Positions 15,705 through 25,579 of a stretch of DNA of 64,000 nucleotides are shown here, piece after piece. Numbering within the stretch: the first letter of the stretch is position 1; each line of letters opens with the position of its first letter. The translations under genes were made by a program, and so were the position numbers. The stretch covers positions 119,108-183,107 of the forward strand of contig NZ_VLNT01000006.1 in assembly GCF_007421815.1 (NCBI RefSeq), read 5' to 3'. The DNA comes from Aeromicrobium piscarium (GTDB lineage Bacteria > Actinomycetota > Actinomycetes > Propionibacteriales > Nocardioidaceae). Under the pieces are notes generated by a model. That model was not told where the DNA came from and made no database searches. It was given only the letters and a program-made list of their open reading frames with translations.

Positions 15705-17000
15705 TCAGCGGCGGAGGTGCAGTTCCTCGTCGATCGCGCCCGGGGCGCCGCCGAACTCGTCGGCGACCTCGGACGCGATCTCGTCCTCGGATTCGATGAT
15801 CTCGTGGCCGTCCTCGTCGAGTCCGGCATCGGCCGCGGCGATGATCCGATGGGCGCTGGCCAGGACGCCGATCGCGAGGACGACGGCTACGGCACCGACC
15901 GCGAAGGGCACGTGCACGCTGAAGGCCGCCGCGAGGTGGCCGGCGGCGAACGGGGCGAGGCCGCCGCCGATGAAACGCACGAAACCGTAGGCCGCCGACG
16001 CCACGGGGCGTTCGACGGGCGAGACCAGCATGACCGCCTGGGTCACGAGCGTGTTGATGATGCCGATGAAGATGCCGGAGGCGACCACGCAGGCAATCAT
16101 GACCGGTGCCGTCGTGGTGAAGGCCGCCATGAGGGCGAGGTCGACAGCGAACAGCGCGAAGGCCGCGTACAGCGTCGGCGCGGTGCCGAAGGCCGCCTGC
16201 AGGCGCGGTGCGCCAACGACCGAGAAGAAGGCGACCAGCAGTCCCCAGCCGAAGAACACCCAGCCGAGCTCCATGATGCCGAGCTCGAGCGGGAACGGGG
16301 CGTAGCCGAGCATCGTGAAGAAGCCCCAGTTGTAGAGCAGGGCGGCGATGCTGACGGTGAGCAACCCACGGTGCGAGAGCGCCTTGATGGGGGCGAGCAG
16401 CGACGTGGTGTGATGGGGACGAGGCGTGGCCGGCAGCAGGAACACGATGGCGATGAGCGCGATCGTCATCAGTCCGGCGACGCCGTAGAAGGGTCCGCGC
16501 CAGCTGATGCTGCCGAGGGAGCCGCCGACGAGGGGGCCGGCGGCGATGCCCAGGCCCAGGGCGGCCTCGTACAGGATGATGGCGCCGGCGAATCCGCCCC
16601 GGGCGCTGGAGACGATCGCCGACAGCGAGGTCGCGATGAAGAGGGCGTTGCCGAGCCCCCAGCCGGCGCGGAAGGCCACGATGCCGTCGATCGACGATGC
16701 CGATCCGGCGAGGGCGGAGAAGACCACGATGATGATCAGCCCGGTGATGAGCGTCTTCTTGGCGCCGAGGCGGCTGGAGACGGCATTGGTGACGAGCATC
16801 GCGAAGGCGGTGACGACCAGATAGCTGGTGAAGAGCAGCGTCACCTGGCTCTCGGTCGCGTCGAGCTGGCTCTTGAGCGCCGGGAGGATCGGGTCGACCA
16901 GGCCGATGCCCATGAAGGACACGACGCAGGCGAAGGCGACGGCATACACGGCCCGGGGCTGCCGGAACATATCGGTGAAGGAATGGTCAGTGGAAGTCAT
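15705..17000 (-). CDS. MFS efflux transporter
   Basis: A 431-residue major facilitator with about twelve hydrophobic helices. VSFMGIGLVDPILPALKSQL is the helix-1 signature of drug-efflux (DHA1) members, and SRLGAKKTLITGL is the conserved loop 2-3 motif. The C-terminal tail is acidic. It overlaps the marR gene by 14 bp, so the pair forms an operon; export of a toxic compound sensed by the regulator is the natural inference. Confidence 0.9.
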   Translation of the reverse strand: MTSTDHSFTDMFRQPRAVYAVAFACVVSFMGIGLVDPILPALKSQLDATESQVTLLFTSYLVVTAFAMLVTNAVSSRLGAKKTLITGLIIIVVFSALAGSASSIDGIVAFRAGWGLGNALFIATSLSAIVSSARGGFAGAIILYEAALGLGIAAGPLVGGSLGSISWRGPFYGVAGLMTIALIAIVFLLPATPRPHHTTSLLAPIKALSHRGLLTVSIAALLYNWGFFTMLGYAPFPLELGIMELGWVFFGWGLLVAFFSVVGAPRLQAAFGTAPTLYAAFALFAVDLALMAAFTTTAPVMIACVVASGIFIGIINTLVTQAVMLVSPVERPVASAAYGFVRFIGGGLAPFAAGHLAAAFSVHVPFAVGAVAVVLAIGVLASAHRIIAAADAGLDEDGHEIIESEDEIASEVADEFGGAPGAIDEELHLRR

Positions 17001-17406
17001 AGGTCCTGACGAAGTTCTCGAGTGCGGGGAGTGCGGCGGCGATCGAGGCCCGGTCGTCGTCGGAGAGTCGATCGAGCGCCTCGCCGATCAACTTGTCGTA
17101 CTGGGCGAGGCGCTCGTGGAGGGTCGCGCGTCCTTGCTCGGTGATGCTGATGCGGGTCGCCCGCGCGTCCTCGGCGTCCGCGTGGCGCGTCACCAGGCCC
17201 GCGTTCTCCAGGCGGCGCACGAGCGCCGTCATGGCGGGCTGGCTCACGGCCTCGCGCTCGGCGAGGGCGGTGATCCTCTCCGGACCGTGGTCGTCGAGAC
17301 GCGCCAGGCTGCTGGCTGCGGCTCGACTGAGTGAGCCGCGGGGTGTCCGGCGCACGATGGCATGGGCCACCTGGCGTAGAACGATCTCGCTGCCGGCGTT
17401 TCGCAT
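16987..17406 (-). CDS. MarR-family transcriptional regulator
   Basis: A 139-residue winged-helix repressor. The recognition helix lies in LAEREAVSQPAMTALVRRLENAGLVTR, and the wing includes DARATRISITEQGRA. It is transcribed first in the marR-MFS operon. The promoter overlaps an AT-rich tract, so autorepression is likely. A TATAAT element ends about 6 nt before the ATG, which suggests a leaderless transcript. Confidence 0.92.
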   Translation of the reverse strand: MRNAGSEIVLRQVAHAIVRRTPRGSLSRAAASSLARLDDHGPERITALAEREAVSQPAMTALVRRLENAGLVTRHADAEDARATRISITEQGRATLHERLAQYDKLIGEALDRLSDDDRASIAAALPALENFVRTYDFH

Positions 17407-17438
17407 AACGTCATTATATCATGTAGTTATATATATGA
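17407..17438 (-). promoter_or_regulatory. AT-rich promoter/operator of marR-MFS
   Basis: A consensus -10 TATAAT (17418-17413) lies within a stretch almost free of G/C, unlike the surrounding DNA. The weak dyad TATATCATG..TTATATATA is a plausible MarR binding site. The spacing puts transcription start at or next to the ATG. Confidence 0.55.
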
Positions 17439-17487
17439 GCCGAACGAGGCCCCCGCCACGACGACGGGGGCCTCGACGGTGCGGACC

Positions 17488-18303
17488 TCAGCCGGCGACG
17501 ACACCTCCGGTGAGGCGGCGGAAGGCATAGGTGATGAACAGCCCGCCGATCGGGGCGGTGAACAGCACGCCGATGAAACACGCGATCACACCGACGCCCG
17601 CGATGATGCCACCCAGCAGCACGCCGACCAGCGCCATGCCGAAGTTGGTCTGGTAGACGCCGAAACTGGCCTTGATCGACTCCCATGGGGAGAGGCCGCG
17701 GTCGGCCATCATGTAGGTCGCATAGGCCGCGCCGAAGACGAAGATCAGCCCCGGGATGATGCACAGGACGAGACCGACCATCGTCAGCACCCAGGTCAGC
17801 AGGCCGAGCAGGATGGCCGGACCGAGGAGATCGGTCTTGAACAGATCGCCGATATCGGCACGGCGCCCGTCGGCGATCGCCAGGAACATGCGCACCAGGT
17901 TCAGCGAGAGCGGCGCGACGATGATCGCCGTCAGTAAGCCGCCCACGATATTCCAGACACCGGTGGCGGCGCTGAAGCGCAGAGCATCACCCGTCGTCAT
18001 CGTCGAGGAGTCCTGGCCCAGGGTGGGCAGGGTGGTGGCCCCGCTGATCGCACCGGAGATCGCGGTGATGATCAGCACGCTGATGACCAGAGGGCCGAGA
18101 TTCTGCTTGAACCGCTCCCACGCCCAGGAGAACGCGGCCCCGACCTCGTAACTGCCGGACGGGGGCGGGTAGCCCGCGGCCGGGTCATGGGGCGGGTAAC
18201 CACCGCCGGGAGGCAGCGGGTAGCCGCCGGGTGGTGCCTCTGGCGGCTGGTCCCCGGGGCGCTCCGCGCCGGGATCGTCGGGCGGCGGATAGTGGCCGGA
18301 CAT
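17488..18303 (-). CDS. Integral membrane protein with proline-rich N-terminus
   Basis: A 271-residue protein. The first ~50 residues are a Gly/Pro/Tyr-rich cytoplasmic tail (repeats like GGYPLPPGGGYPPHDPAAGY). About five to six membrane helices follow, e.g. LGPLVISVLIITAISGAISG, ILLGLLTWVLTMVGLVLCII and GMALVGVLLGGIIAGVGVIA. The ALDGRRADIGDLFK-like loop recalls DUF975/DUF4013-type proteins. Function unknown. A single-gene unit. Confidence 0.8.
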   Translation of the reverse strand: MSGHYPPPDDPGAERPGDQPPEAPPGGYPLPPGGGYPPHDPAAGYPPPSGSYEVGAAFSWAWERFKQNLGPLVISVLIITAISGAISGATTLPTLGQDSSTMTTGDALRFSAATGVWNIVGGLLTAIIVAPLSLNLVRMFLAIADGRRADIGDLFKTDLLGPAILLGLLTWVLTMVGLVLCIIPGLIFVFGAAYATYMMADRGLSPWESIKASFGVYQTNFGMALVGVLLGGIIAGVGVIACFIGVLFTAPIGGLFITYAFRRLTGGVVAG

Positions 18304-18386
18304 GCGCTCGTCCTCTCGGTCGATCGTTGCTCTACCACAATCTAGAACAGATCAGACCGTGATGTCATCCGAGCCCGAAGGGCGCG

Positions 18387-19211
18387 TCAGAACTCCTCGT
18401 GGGTGGCCGGGTCGCCGCCGATGCGCCCGTCGCGATCGAGCGCGGAGATCCGCTGCAGGTCCTCGTTGTCGAGCTCGAAGGAGAAGATCGCCAGGTTCCC
18501 GGCGAATCGCTCGGGTGTCGCCGACTTGGGGATGGGCGCGGCGCCGATCTGCACGTGCCAGCGCAGGACGACCTGGCCGGCATCGACATCGTGTTTCGCC
18601 GCGATCTCGGTGATCGTGGGGTTCTCCAACAGGTCCGAGCCCCGTCCGAGCGGGCTCCACGACTGGGTCACGATGCCCAGGCGCGCGTCGATCTCCCGCT
18701 GCTGGGACTGCGGGAAGTAGGGGTGCAGCTCGATCTGGTTGACCGCCGGGGTCACGCCGGTCTCGGCGATGATCCGGTCGAGATGCTCGGACTGGAAGTT
18801 CGAGACGCCGATCGACCGGGTGAGACCCTGCTCGCGCAGCTCGATCATGGCCTTCCAGGTGTCGACATAGCGGTCGAGCCGCGGCAGCGGCCAGTGGATG
18901 AGATAGAGATCGACGTAGTCCAGCCCGAGACGCTCCAGCGAGCCCTCCAGCGATGCGATCGTCGAGTCATATCCCTGGTCGTCCCCGGGCACCTTGGTGG
19001 TGACGAAGAGCTCCTCGCGCGGCACGGACGACGCGGTGATGCCTTGTCCGACGGACTCCTCGTTCTCGTACCGCTTGGCGGTGTCCAGCAGCCGGTAGCC
19101 GACGTCGATGGCGGCATCGAAGATTCCCGGATCGTGGATCGAGTAGGTGCCGAAGCCCAGCTGCGGCATCCGGTGTCCGTCGTTCAGCTCGAGTACGGGA
19201 GAGAGGGTCAT
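18387..19211 (-). CDS. Aldo/keto reductase
   Basis: A 274-residue TIM-barrel NADPH reductase. It shows LGFGTYSI at strand 1, the catalytic Asp and Tyr in GYRLLDTAKRYENEE, LYLIHWP with the catalytic-site His, GVSNFQSEHLDRII, and the cofactor motif IPKSATPERFAGNLAIF near the C-terminus. It resembles 2,5-diketo-D-gluconate reductase-type AKR5 members. The ATG at 19211 is preferred (GGAGA upstream; MTLSPVLELNDG is a typical N-terminus) over one 14 codons upstream. Physiological substrate unknown. Confidence 0.92.
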   Translation of the reverse strand: MTLSPVLELNDGHRMPQLGFGTYSIHDPGIFDAAIDVGYRLLDTAKRYENEESVGQGITASSVPREELFVTTKVPGDDQGYDSTIASLEGSLERLGLDYVDLYLIHWPLPRLDRYVDTWKAMIELREQGLTRSIGVSNFQSEHLDRIIAETGVTPAVNQIELHPYFPQSQQREIDARLGIVTQSWSPLGRGSDLLENPTITEIAAKHDVDAGQVVLRWHVQIGAAPIPKSATPERFAGNLAIFSFELDNEDLQRISALDRDGRIGGDPATHEEF

Positions 19212-19307
19212 GTCTCCACGGTACTTCGCTATCTGAGCGCTGCTGCGGTACATTCAGGCCGAGCAATTCTGAGAAGGCGCTAAGAGAAGATAAGAAGAGG
19301 TACCACT

Positions 19308-19778
19308 GTGGATCTGAAGAACGTGAGCCCGTTCAGCCTGGGCGCACTCGGTGCGGGCATCGTGGCCTTCATCCTGTCACTGTTCGATAGCTATGTGACG
19401 GTGTCGGCCGGGGGATTCGGCTCCGCGGGGACCAACGCGTGGACGAGCTTCGCCACTCTCGGCATGCTGCTGGTCATCGCCGCGACCGCGCTGATCGCCG
19501 TCCGGGTGTTCGCGGGTCAGGTCCTGCCGCCGGTGGCGCCTTGGTTCCTCGTCGGCGCCGTACTGGCCGGTGTGGGCACCTTCCTGCTCATCCTGCGCGC
19601 CTTGACCGGCGGTGGCAGCGTGCCGGCGGGCCTGGACGTCAACATCGGCCCCGGATGGTCGGGCTGGCTGCTGTTCGTGGCCGGTATCGTCCTGACGGTG
19701 TGCGCCGTGCTCGACTCGCGCGCCACGGGCGAGAAGCTCCCCGACTTCAGCGGTCAGAAGCCCGCCGACGGCAACTGA
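19308..19778 (+). CDS. Small four-helix membrane protein, unknown function
   Basis: A 156-residue protein with four predicted membrane helices (GALGAGIVAFILSLFDSYVTV, FATLGMLLVIAATALIAVRV, LVGAVLAGVGTFLLILRALT and WLLFVAGIVLTVCAVLD) and a polar C-terminal tail. A GTG start is preceded by AAGAAGAGG at 7 nt. It faces away from the aldo/keto reductase gene. I do not recognise the family. Confidence 0.8.
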   Translation: MDLKNVSPFSLGALGAGIVAFILSLFDSYVTVSAGGFGSAGTNAWTSFATLGMLLVIAATALIAVRVFAGQVLPPVAPWFLVGAVLAGVGTFLLILRALTGGGSVPAGLDVNIGPGWSGWLLFVAGIVLTVCAVLDSRATGEKLPDFSGQKPADGN

Positions 19779-19797
19779 GCTGAGTCCGTCCGACGGC

Positions 19798-19852
19798 ACA
19801 CACACCGCCCTTCGCCGGTCAGCCGGTGGAGGGCGGTCGTGTGTCCAGGGCG
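19798..19852 (+). terminator. Hairpin built on a duplicated gene end
   Basis: Hairpin of about 20-bp imperfect arms just after the membrane protein gene. Its right arm (19819-19852) repeats 33 of 34 bases of 20043-20076, the last codons and stop of the geranylgeranyl reductase gene. Confidence 0.6.
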
Positions 19853-19907
19853 GGGCGGTGAGTGGTCAACCACGTCCATTGCCAGGCCATCTCACCGTGC
19901 GCGCTTG

Positions 19908-20000
19908 CGTGAGCGGTGACCTAGGCACCTCTCACCCGCGTCGAGAGGTGCCTAGGTCACCGTCCATCACGGCCGAGAGGTGTCTATCTCACCGCTCACG
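19908..20000. repeat. Palindromic repeat, family B, copy 2
   Basis: Outer 12-bp inverted ends CGTGAGCGGTGA (19908-19919)/TCACCGCTCACG (19989-20000). Inside is a perfect 20-bp hairpin (19914-19933 and 19943-19962) with a 9-nt loop, and a third degenerate half-unit GAGAGGTGTCTATCTCACCG. It lies between convergent genes. Confidence 0.75.
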
Positions 20001-20042
20001 TGCGGGACGCGCCTCAGCCCGCGAAAGAACCAGCTGCGTCAC

Positions 20043-21287
20043 TCAGCCGGTGAAGGGCGGTCGTGTGTCCAGGGCGACCGAGCGGCGGCCGGCCCAGCGC
20101 CAGATCCGTGCGACGGCGTCCCGGTCGTCCTCGGTGACCAGGTTGCCCATGACGCGCAGCGCGATCGTCATGAGCACGTGACTGCGCATGCCGATCGGCC
20201 CGAGTGCGGGCAGCAGCCCGGGCACCGTGATGAGTCCGGCGAGCCTCCGGGCGATGGAGAACGCCTCGCCGTAGCGCGAGGTGAGCAGAGCCGGCCACGT
20301 GGTGTGCGGGTCATCGCCGAGGACGAGTATCTCGGCGGCCTCGCGGCCGGTCTCCAGGCCGTAGTCGATGCCCTCACCGTTGAGGGGGTTGACGCAGCCG
20401 GCCGCGTCGCCGACGAGCATCCAGTTCGGTCCGGCGACCCCTGAGACCGCACCGCCCATCGGCAGCAGCGCCGAGGTCGGCAGCCGTAGCTCGGCGCCGA
20501 GATCCCATTCCTGGCGACGGAGCCCCGCGTAGTACTCCATCAACGGGCGGATCTGCAGACTCGTCGGACGCTTGGACGTCGCGAGCGCTCCGACACCGAG
20601 ATTCACCTCGCCGTCGCCCAACGGGAAGATCCACCCGTAACCGGGAAGGAGTTCGTGGTCCTCGCCGCGTAGCTCGAGATGTGAGGAGATCCAGGGGTCG
20701 TCGGAGTGACCGGACTTGACGTAGCTGCGTCCGGCGATGCCATAGGCCGTCTCCCGGTGCCACTCCCGGCCGAGAACGCGGCCGAGCGGTGAGCGCACGC
20801 CGTCGGCGACGATGACACGACGGCAGGCCACGGTGTGCTCGGTCTTGTCCGGGCCGACCCGGAAGACGACGCCGTCGACAGCGCCGGTTGACCAGGTCAC
20901 ATCCACCGCGCGGGCGTTCTCCAGGGGGCGGGCACCGGCGTCCACCGCGGCACGGAAGATGCGATCGTCCAGCTCGGTGCGTGGGACGGCGGACCCGTGG
21001 TCGGGTAGCGAGCCTCCCGGCCACGGGAGGAGGAGCTGCTGACCGAAGCCGTTGGCGCGCAGGCCCCGGTTGACGGTGTGCCCGCGGACCCAGTCGCCGA
21101 GACCCAGCCGGTCGAGCTCGGCGATCGCGCGAGGCGTCAGGCCGTCGCCGCAGGTCTTGTCGCGGGGGAAGCTGGCGGCGTCGGCGAGCACGACATCGAG
21201 TCCCAGGCGCGCGGCCCAGGCCGCCGCCGCGGATCCGGCCGGTCCGGCGCCGACGACGAGCACATCGGTGGAAGCGGGCAGCGTCAT
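20043..21287 (-). CDS. Geranylgeranyl reductase-family flavoprotein (MenJ-like)
   Basis: A 414-residue FAD oxidoreductase. The N-terminal dinucleotide fold is DVLVVGAGPAGSAAAAWAA, followed by DKTCGDGLTPRAIAELDRLGL, typical of geranylgeranyl reductases. GDAAGCVNPLNGEGIDYGLETGR is the second FAD motif. Actinobacterial members such as MenJ reduce an isoprene unit of menaquinone. That role is likely but not proven here. It is transcribed alone; part of its 3' end is duplicated in the neighbouring gap. Confidence 0.9.
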   Translation of the reverse strand: MTLPASTDVLVVGAGPAGSAAAAWAARLGLDVVLADAASFPRDKTCGDGLTPRAIAELDRLGLGDWVRGHTVNRGLRANGFGQQLLLPWPGGSLPDHGSAVPRTELDDRIFRAAVDAGARPLENARAVDVTWSTGAVDGVVFRVGPDKTEHTVACRRVIVADGVRSPLGRVLGREWHRETAYGIAGRSYVKSGHSDDPWISSHLELRGEDHELLPGYGWIFPLGDGEVNLGVGALATSKRPTSLQIRPLMEYYAGLRRQEWDLGAELRLPTSALLPMGGAVSGVAGPNWMLVGDAAGCVNPLNGEGIDYGLETGREAAEILVLGDDPHTTWPALLTSRYGEAFSIARRLAGLITVPGLLPALGPIGMRSHVLMTIALRVMGNLVTEDDRDAVARIWRWAGRRSVALDTRPPFTG

Positions 21288-21318
21288 GGCCTCATTCTCC
21301 CATCCGCCGCCAGCCCCC

Positions 21319-21380
21319 GCGTGGGCGGTGAGGAGGCGTCCGTATCTCCGATCGGATGGACGGTTGTCTCACCGCCCGCC
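21319..21380. repeat. Palindromic repeat, family B, copy 3
   Basis: GCGTGGGCGGTGAG (21319-21332) and CTCACCGCCCGCC (21368-21380) are inverted ends. An inner palindrome TCCGATCGGA sits at the centre. It lies between the queuosine transporter stop and the reductase start. Confidence 0.65.
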
Positions 21381-21383
21381 GGC

Positions 21384-22097
21384 TCAGTAGGTCGGCTCGC
21401 GGCGCTTCAGTTGGCCGATCACGGTCAGCGTGAGGGGCAGCACGATGATCTCGACCAGCACCTTGAAGACCACGCCGACGATGAAGTAGTTGAGGAAGAC
21501 GCCGAAGGAGGTGATGCCGATGGCGGTGGCGGCGATGGCGCAGAAGATCAGGGTATCGGCGGTCTCACCGACTCCCGTCGAGGCGATCAGGCGGGCGACG
21601 AGCCCGCGCTCGGCGGTGCGCTGCTTCAACTTCACGAGCACCCAGGCGTTGAGGAACTGACCGACGAGGTACCCCGCGAGGCTCGCGACGACGATCTGTC
21701 CGACCGGTCCTGCGACTGCCTCGAAGGCTGCCTGGTTCTCATAGAAGGAGGCGGCGGGCGCGTGTTGGACGAGCCAGAAGGTCACGGCCGTGAGGATCGC
21801 CATCGCGAAACCGACGATGATCGCCCGGCGGGCGGCCTTGAAGCCGTAGACCTCGCTGATGACGTCGCCGAGGATGTACGCGACCGGGAACAGGATCGCG
21901 CCGCCGTCGGTGACGATGGGCCACAGCTGGACGGCGCCGATCGAGAACTCGCCCGAGCCGATCTCGATGCCCTTCGTGGCGGCGATATTCGAGACCACGA
22001 GCACCACGCAGAACATGGCGATCGCGATATCGAAATAGGAGGAACCGCGCGAGGCGAAGCGCACGGCAGGTTGTGGCGAGGTTGCCTGCGGGGTCAT
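21384..22097 (-). CDS. Queuosine precursor transporter (YhhQ/VUT family)
   Basis: A 237-residue membrane protein with six or more helices. Family blocks are VVSNIAATKGIEIG, DGGAILFPVAYILGDVISEVYGFKAARRAI, SLAGYLVGQFLNAWVLVKLK and RLIASTGVGETADTLIF. YhhQ proteins import queuine or preQ1/preQ0. It is on the same strand as, and downstream of, tgt. Together they suggest queuosine salvage or import of a 7-deazaguanine precursor. Confidence 0.93.
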   Translation of the reverse strand: MTPQATSPQPAVRFASRGSSYFDIAIAMFCVVLVVSNIAATKGIEIGSGEFSIGAVQLWPIVTDGGAILFPVAYILGDVISEVYGFKAARRAIIVGFAMAILTAVTFWLVQHAPAASFYENQAAFEAVAGPVGQIVVASLAGYLVGQFLNAWVLVKLKQRTAERGLVARLIASTGVGETADTLIFCAIAATAIGITSFGVFLNYFIVGVVFKVLVEIIVLPLTLTVIGQLKRREPTY

Positions 22098-22199
22098 GCC
22101 GCCGCCTGCCAGGAAGACCGACGATGGGCAGGTATCGGCATGACGTACCTGATGATTCGCTCGCTGCGCTCGCTCATGATGGAATCGATCCTCTCACGG

Positions 22200-23685
<1,486 letters not shown>

Positions 23686-24357
23686 TCACCAGGGCCGTCC
23701 GGCGCCGCCGAGGGCGCCGAGCCAGCAGATGTAGCCGCAGACCGCGGCCACCACGATGAACAGCGCGTTCCAGACGACCGATGGCAGAACGGTCAGCCGG
23801 GCCAGTACGGCGGCATCACTGGACACATCGCGTCCACGCCGCCGGCTCACGGCCAGCTCGATCGTGGCGCGCAGACCGCCGAGCACGAGGAACCAGGCCA
23901 CCGCGTAGCCCACTAGGCGAGCCCACTCCGGGTCGTCGACGCGGGTCTGCAACAGCCAGACGCCGCCTCCGCAGACCAGCAGCACGAGGAGCCCGAACCA
24001 GTTCCGGATGACCAGCACCATCGCGGCCAGCACACCCAGGACGGCCCACCAGGCCCACACCTCGCGCTCGGCGAGGACCAGCAGCATCATCGACACGCCG
24101 ATCAGCGGTGGAGCGGTGTAGCCGGCGAAGGCCGTCACGATCATGCCCGGCCCGTGGGGGCGACCGATCGACTCGGTGATGCCGGAGGTGTCGCGATGGA
24201 GCCTGATCGCACGGACCTTACGTCCGGTAGCCAGGGCTACCGCGGCGTGGCCGGCCTCGTGCACCAACGTGACGACGTGACGTGTCATCCGCCACGCCGG
24301 TGGCACGAGGACGGCCAACACAGCGACCGCCGCGCCGATCCACACCGGATCGGGCAC
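23686..24357 (-). CDS. M50B-like membrane metallopeptidase
   Basis: A 223-residue protein, mostly membrane helices. HEAGHAAVAL near residue 34 is a zinc HExxH motif, and the GRKVRAIRLHRDTSG and FAGYTAPPLIGVSM segments match the peptidase M50B-like family of actinobacteria. A classic site-2 protease PDZ domain is absent. Substrate unknown. It ends the gene cluster 24766-23686 and follows the TPR gene by only a few bases, so the two are probably co-transcribed. Confidence 0.85.
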   Translation of the reverse strand: MPDPVWIGAAVAVLAVLVPPAWRMTRHVVTLVHEAGHAAVALATGRKVRAIRLHRDTSGITESIGRPHGPGMIVTAFAGYTAPPLIGVSMMLLVLAEREVWAWWAVLGVLAAMVLVIRNWFGLLVLLVCGGGVWLLQTRVDDPEWARLVGYAVAWFLVLGGLRATIELAVSRRRGRDVSSDAAVLARLTVLPSVVWNALFIVVAAVCGYICWLGALGGAGRPW

Positions 24358-24361
24358 GGAC

Positions 24362-24766
24362 TCAGTCGCTCGGACGATCGACGAGCTCGACGCGGGTCGC
24401 GTCGCGGTCGCTGGCCCCCATCGCCGCCGCCATGCGGTGATGCGCGGCCCCCTCGCGATGGCGGCTCTGGCGGTCGAGGGTCAGGCCGAGGGCCGTCTGC
24501 GCCCACGCGCTCGTCGGCTCCAGCTCGACGAGACGCCGGAAGGCGTCCTCGGCAGGCTTGAGCAGGGCGGCGGCGAACTGGGCGCGTCCGTACAGCTCCC
24601 ATGCGGCCGCATTGCCGGGCTCCGCCTCCAGCACAGGCGCGAGCACTCGCCCCGCCTCGCGCGGGAAGCGCGAGTCGAGCAGTTCCTCGGCCAGCCGGAA
24701 GGCCTCGAGAAGGTCCATCGCCGCGATCATGTCGTCGGTCAACGTGGGCTTCATGTAGATGGTCAC
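24362..24766 (-). CDS. Tetratricopeptide-repeat protein
   Basis: A 134-residue soluble protein with about three TPR-like helical pairs (FPREAGRVLAPVLEAEPGNAA, LYGRAQFAAALLKPAEDAF and SAWAQTALGLTLDRQ). The GTG at 24766 is chosen because AAGGAGG lies 4-5 nt upstream; codons further upstream are low-complexity arginine/proline from the wrong frame. It stands between a Ser/Thr-rich membrane protein and the M50B-like gene on the same strand. A protein-interaction role is inferred. Confidence 0.82.
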   Translation of the reverse strand: MTIYMKPTLTDDMIAAMDLLEAFRLAEELLDSRFPREAGRVLAPVLEAEPGNAAAWELYGRAQFAAALLKPAEDAFRRLVELEPTSAWAQTALGLTLDRQSRHREGAAHHRMAAAMGASDRDATRVELVDRPSD

Positions 24767-24797
24767 AGCGCCTCCTTCGGTCGCACCGGTCCCAACG

Positions 24798-25466
24798 TCA
24801 TTCGGCGGGCGCTGATTCCCCGCCCTCATTGGGCTGTGCCGGCTGCGTGGGGGCCTCGGTGGTGGGAGCCGCGGTCGTCGGCGCGGTGGCGGACGGAGCC
24901 TGCGTCGTCGGAGCGCTCTCGGTGGGCGCAGTGGACGTCGGATCCGCGGACGGATCCGTGTCGTCCTGTCCCGGCTCCGGGGTGCGCTCGCCACCACCGC
25001 CGGAGGAGCTGACCGGCACGATGGTGGGATTCGAGGAATTGCCGTAGGACTTGCCCGTGGACACCTCGTAGACCCCGATGATGACGACGGCGGCGAGCAG
25101 CGCCGCTCCGCTCGCGAGGGCGATCGAGCGCCAGTTGAGGCGCTGCAGCCGCTCCTTCCAGGAGGCCGAGTCCGTCTGTGCGGTCACGACCTCGCTGCCG
25201 TGCTCGCCCGCGGCCGAGTCATCGCTCGCGCTCTCGACCACGCTGCCCTGTTCGGTCAGCAACGTCTTACTGCGCTGGACACCGCGCTCCAGGCTCGAAC
25301 GGTAGAGCGCGGTAGCGATACCGGCGACGATGCTGCCGACCGCGGCGCCGATGAGCGTCCCGGCGACTCCGAGCCAGGAGGCCATCCAGGCGGACGTCAT
25401 CGCGGCGAGCGCACCGGCCACGAGCTGCAGACCGGAGAGATCGGCAAGGGGTCCTGTGCGAGGCAT
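24798..25466 (-). CDS. Membrane protein with Thr/Pro/Ala-rich extracytoplasmic tail
   Basis: A 222-residue protein. Two N-terminal hydrophobic helices (GLQLVAGALAAMTSAWMAS and VAGTLIGAAVGSIVAGIATAL) and one central helix (SIALASGAALLAAVVIIGVYEV) are visible. The last ~75 residues are a low-complexity, glycosylation-like tail (repeats such as TTQAPSATAPTTAAPTTEAP) that ends in SAPAE. No catalytic motif. Function unknown. Confidence 0.75.
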   Translation of the reverse strand: MPRTGPLADLSGLQLVAGALAAMTSAWMASWLGVAGTLIGAAVGSIVAGIATALYRSSLERGVQRSKTLLTEQGSVVESASDDSAAGEHGSEVVTAQTDSASWKERLQRLNWRSIALASGAALLAAVVIIGVYEVSTGKSYGNSSNPTIVPVSSSGGGGERTPEPGQDDTDPSADPTSTAPTESAPTTQAPSATAPTTAAPTTEAPTQPAQPNEGGESAPAE

Positions 25467-25579
25467 GCTCTCGATGCTACCGAGCGGTACCGCTGGAGCT
25501 AAGTGACGCCGATGACACTCCCGGGGCGCCCTCGTGGTGTCGGCCGAGTTCTGTCGGCGATGCTCGTTATCGTCGAGAC

